A stretch of 15,674 nucleotides of DNA from JBBAFS01 sp041655255 (lineage in GTDB: Bacteria; Spirochaetota; Spirochaetia; Sphaerochaetales; Sphaerochaetaceae). Made by a program: the position numbers and the translations under genes. The stretch covers positions 1 through 15,674 of the forward strand of contig JBBAFS010000039.1 of the NCBI GenBank assembly GCA_041655255.1. The letters run 5' to 3'. Below, in pieces: positions 15,273-15,674 of the stretch (its first letter is position 1; each line of letters begins with the position of its first letter). The notes beneath the pieces were generated by a model that saw only the letters and a program-made list of their open reading frames with translations, was not told the DNA's origin and searched no databases.

Positions 15273-15674
15273 ATGACCAAAGAAGAAGATAAGAAGCCTA
15301 AAACAACATTGATTAAACATACTCGGAATCCTCAAGCACCTGCTGCTTCAGAAGGGGAAGGTACACGCAATCAAGAGAAAAAGAGAGTTGTTGTAGTTAA
15401 AAAGAAAGTTGTCGTAGTACGACCACAAACTCAAACTCCTGAAGCTCCTGCAGTTGAAACACAACCACCTGTAGCGGCTGAAGTACCTCCCAAAGTAGAA
15501 GTTGCTACTCCTGCTCCTAAAGAGAGAGAGGAGAAGGTGAAAAAGGACTCTAAAGGAAAAAAAGATCAAGCGTTTAAGCGTACACCAAATATAGGGATTG
15601 GTAGTCCTATTATAAGAGGACCTAAGGATTTACCACCAGTACCTGGTCAAGGACAAACAGCTGAGGCACACGCA
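15273..15674 (+). CDS. infB: Translation initiation factor IF-2, N-terminal part (partial)
   Basis: IF-2 is the GTPase that brings initiator fMet-tRNA to the 30S subunit and promotes subunit joining. Only the first 134 codons are in the window, and the frame runs off the right edge, before the GTPase domain. The visible part is a charged, proline- and alanine-rich, disordered N-terminus. It includes KRVVVVKKKVVVVRP at 37-51 and a PEAPAVETQPPVAAEVPPK stretch. This is the low-complexity N-terminal extension usual for bacterial IF-2, and I recall the repeated VVVVKKK motif from spirochaete forms. The assignment depends mainly on this style and on position directly after nusA. The ATG is 12 nt after the nusA stop, with only a weak AAG-type ribosome site. 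A GAGGAG lies farther upstream, at the end of nusA. Confidence 0.88.
   Translation, partial: MTKEEDKKPKTTLIKHTRNPQAPAASEGEGTRNQEKKRVVVVKKKVVVVRPQTQTPEAPAVETQPPVAAEVPPKVEVATPAPKEREEKVKKDSKGKKDQAFKRTPNIGIGSPIIRGPKDLPPVPGQGQTAEAHA

Noticed and set aside
15395..15425. Repeated GTTGT/AAAAAG units at the infB start as a DNA repeat
   Set aside because: These encode the VVVVKKKVVVV stretch of the IF-2 N-terminus. The repetition is explained by protein composition.
15348..15569. 73-codon minus-strand frame rich in Phe, Ser and Arg opposite infB
   Set aside because: Its composition is the mirror of the Lys/Val/Pro/Glu-rich IF-2 N-terminus. It is an artefact of low-complexity coding on the other strand.

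Overview
The window is a gene-dense stretch of a bacterial chromosome with no mobile element, CRISPR array, tRNA or rRNA that I could see. It most likely comes from a spirochaete. Two lines of evidence support this. First, the gene order tmk / tamB / bamA / mutS / rimP / nusA / infB and the block ruvA-ruvB-queA match arrangements I recall from Borrelia (the BB0793-BB0801 region and BB0023-BB0021) and partly from Treponema (TP0325-TP0328). Second, several proteins have a spirochaete look, such as the KRVVVVKKKVVVV-type IF-2 N-terminus. The DNA is AT-leaning by eye. Genus cannot be fixed from the sequence alone.

Layout. (1) Positions 1-2189, plus strand: the end of a gene that fits the RuvA C-terminal domain, then ruvB (Holliday-junction motor) and queA (queuosine biosynthesis), tightly packed, with a 26-nt ruvB/queA overlap. 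(2) Positions 2186-2806, minus strand: tmk (thymidylate kinase), convergent with queA; the two stop codons share one TTAA. (3) Positions 2807-2932: a short divergent promoter region. (4) Positions 2933-10589: tamB and bamA, two very large outer-membrane biogenesis genes 10 nt apart. BamA appears to carry seven POTRA domains instead of the usual five. (5) Positions 10599-13199: mutS, 9 nt after bamA, with no skp/ompH gene between them. (6) Positions 13200-13305: a 106-nt gap with an inverted repeat, a consensus-like -35 box and an intrinsic terminator. (7) Positions 13306-15674: rimP, nusA and the start of infB, the classical translation/transcription operon. NusA has an additional C-terminal four-cysteine zinc-ribbon-like tail.

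How the genes work together: ruvA/ruvB act in recombinational repair and mutS in mismatch repair. tamB and bamA build the outer membrane (beta-barrel insertion and, by current models of TamB/AsmA-like proteins, lipid transport). rimP, nusA and infB link ribosome maturation, transcription elongation/termination and translation initiation.

I do not see a wholly new multi-gene system. The points most worth checking are architectural oddities inside housekeeping genes: the seven-POTRA BamA with an apparent 159-residue internal duplication, the thymidylate kinase whose P-loop has threonine where lysine is expected, the zinc-ribbon NusA, and the structured leader/terminator between mutS and rimP.
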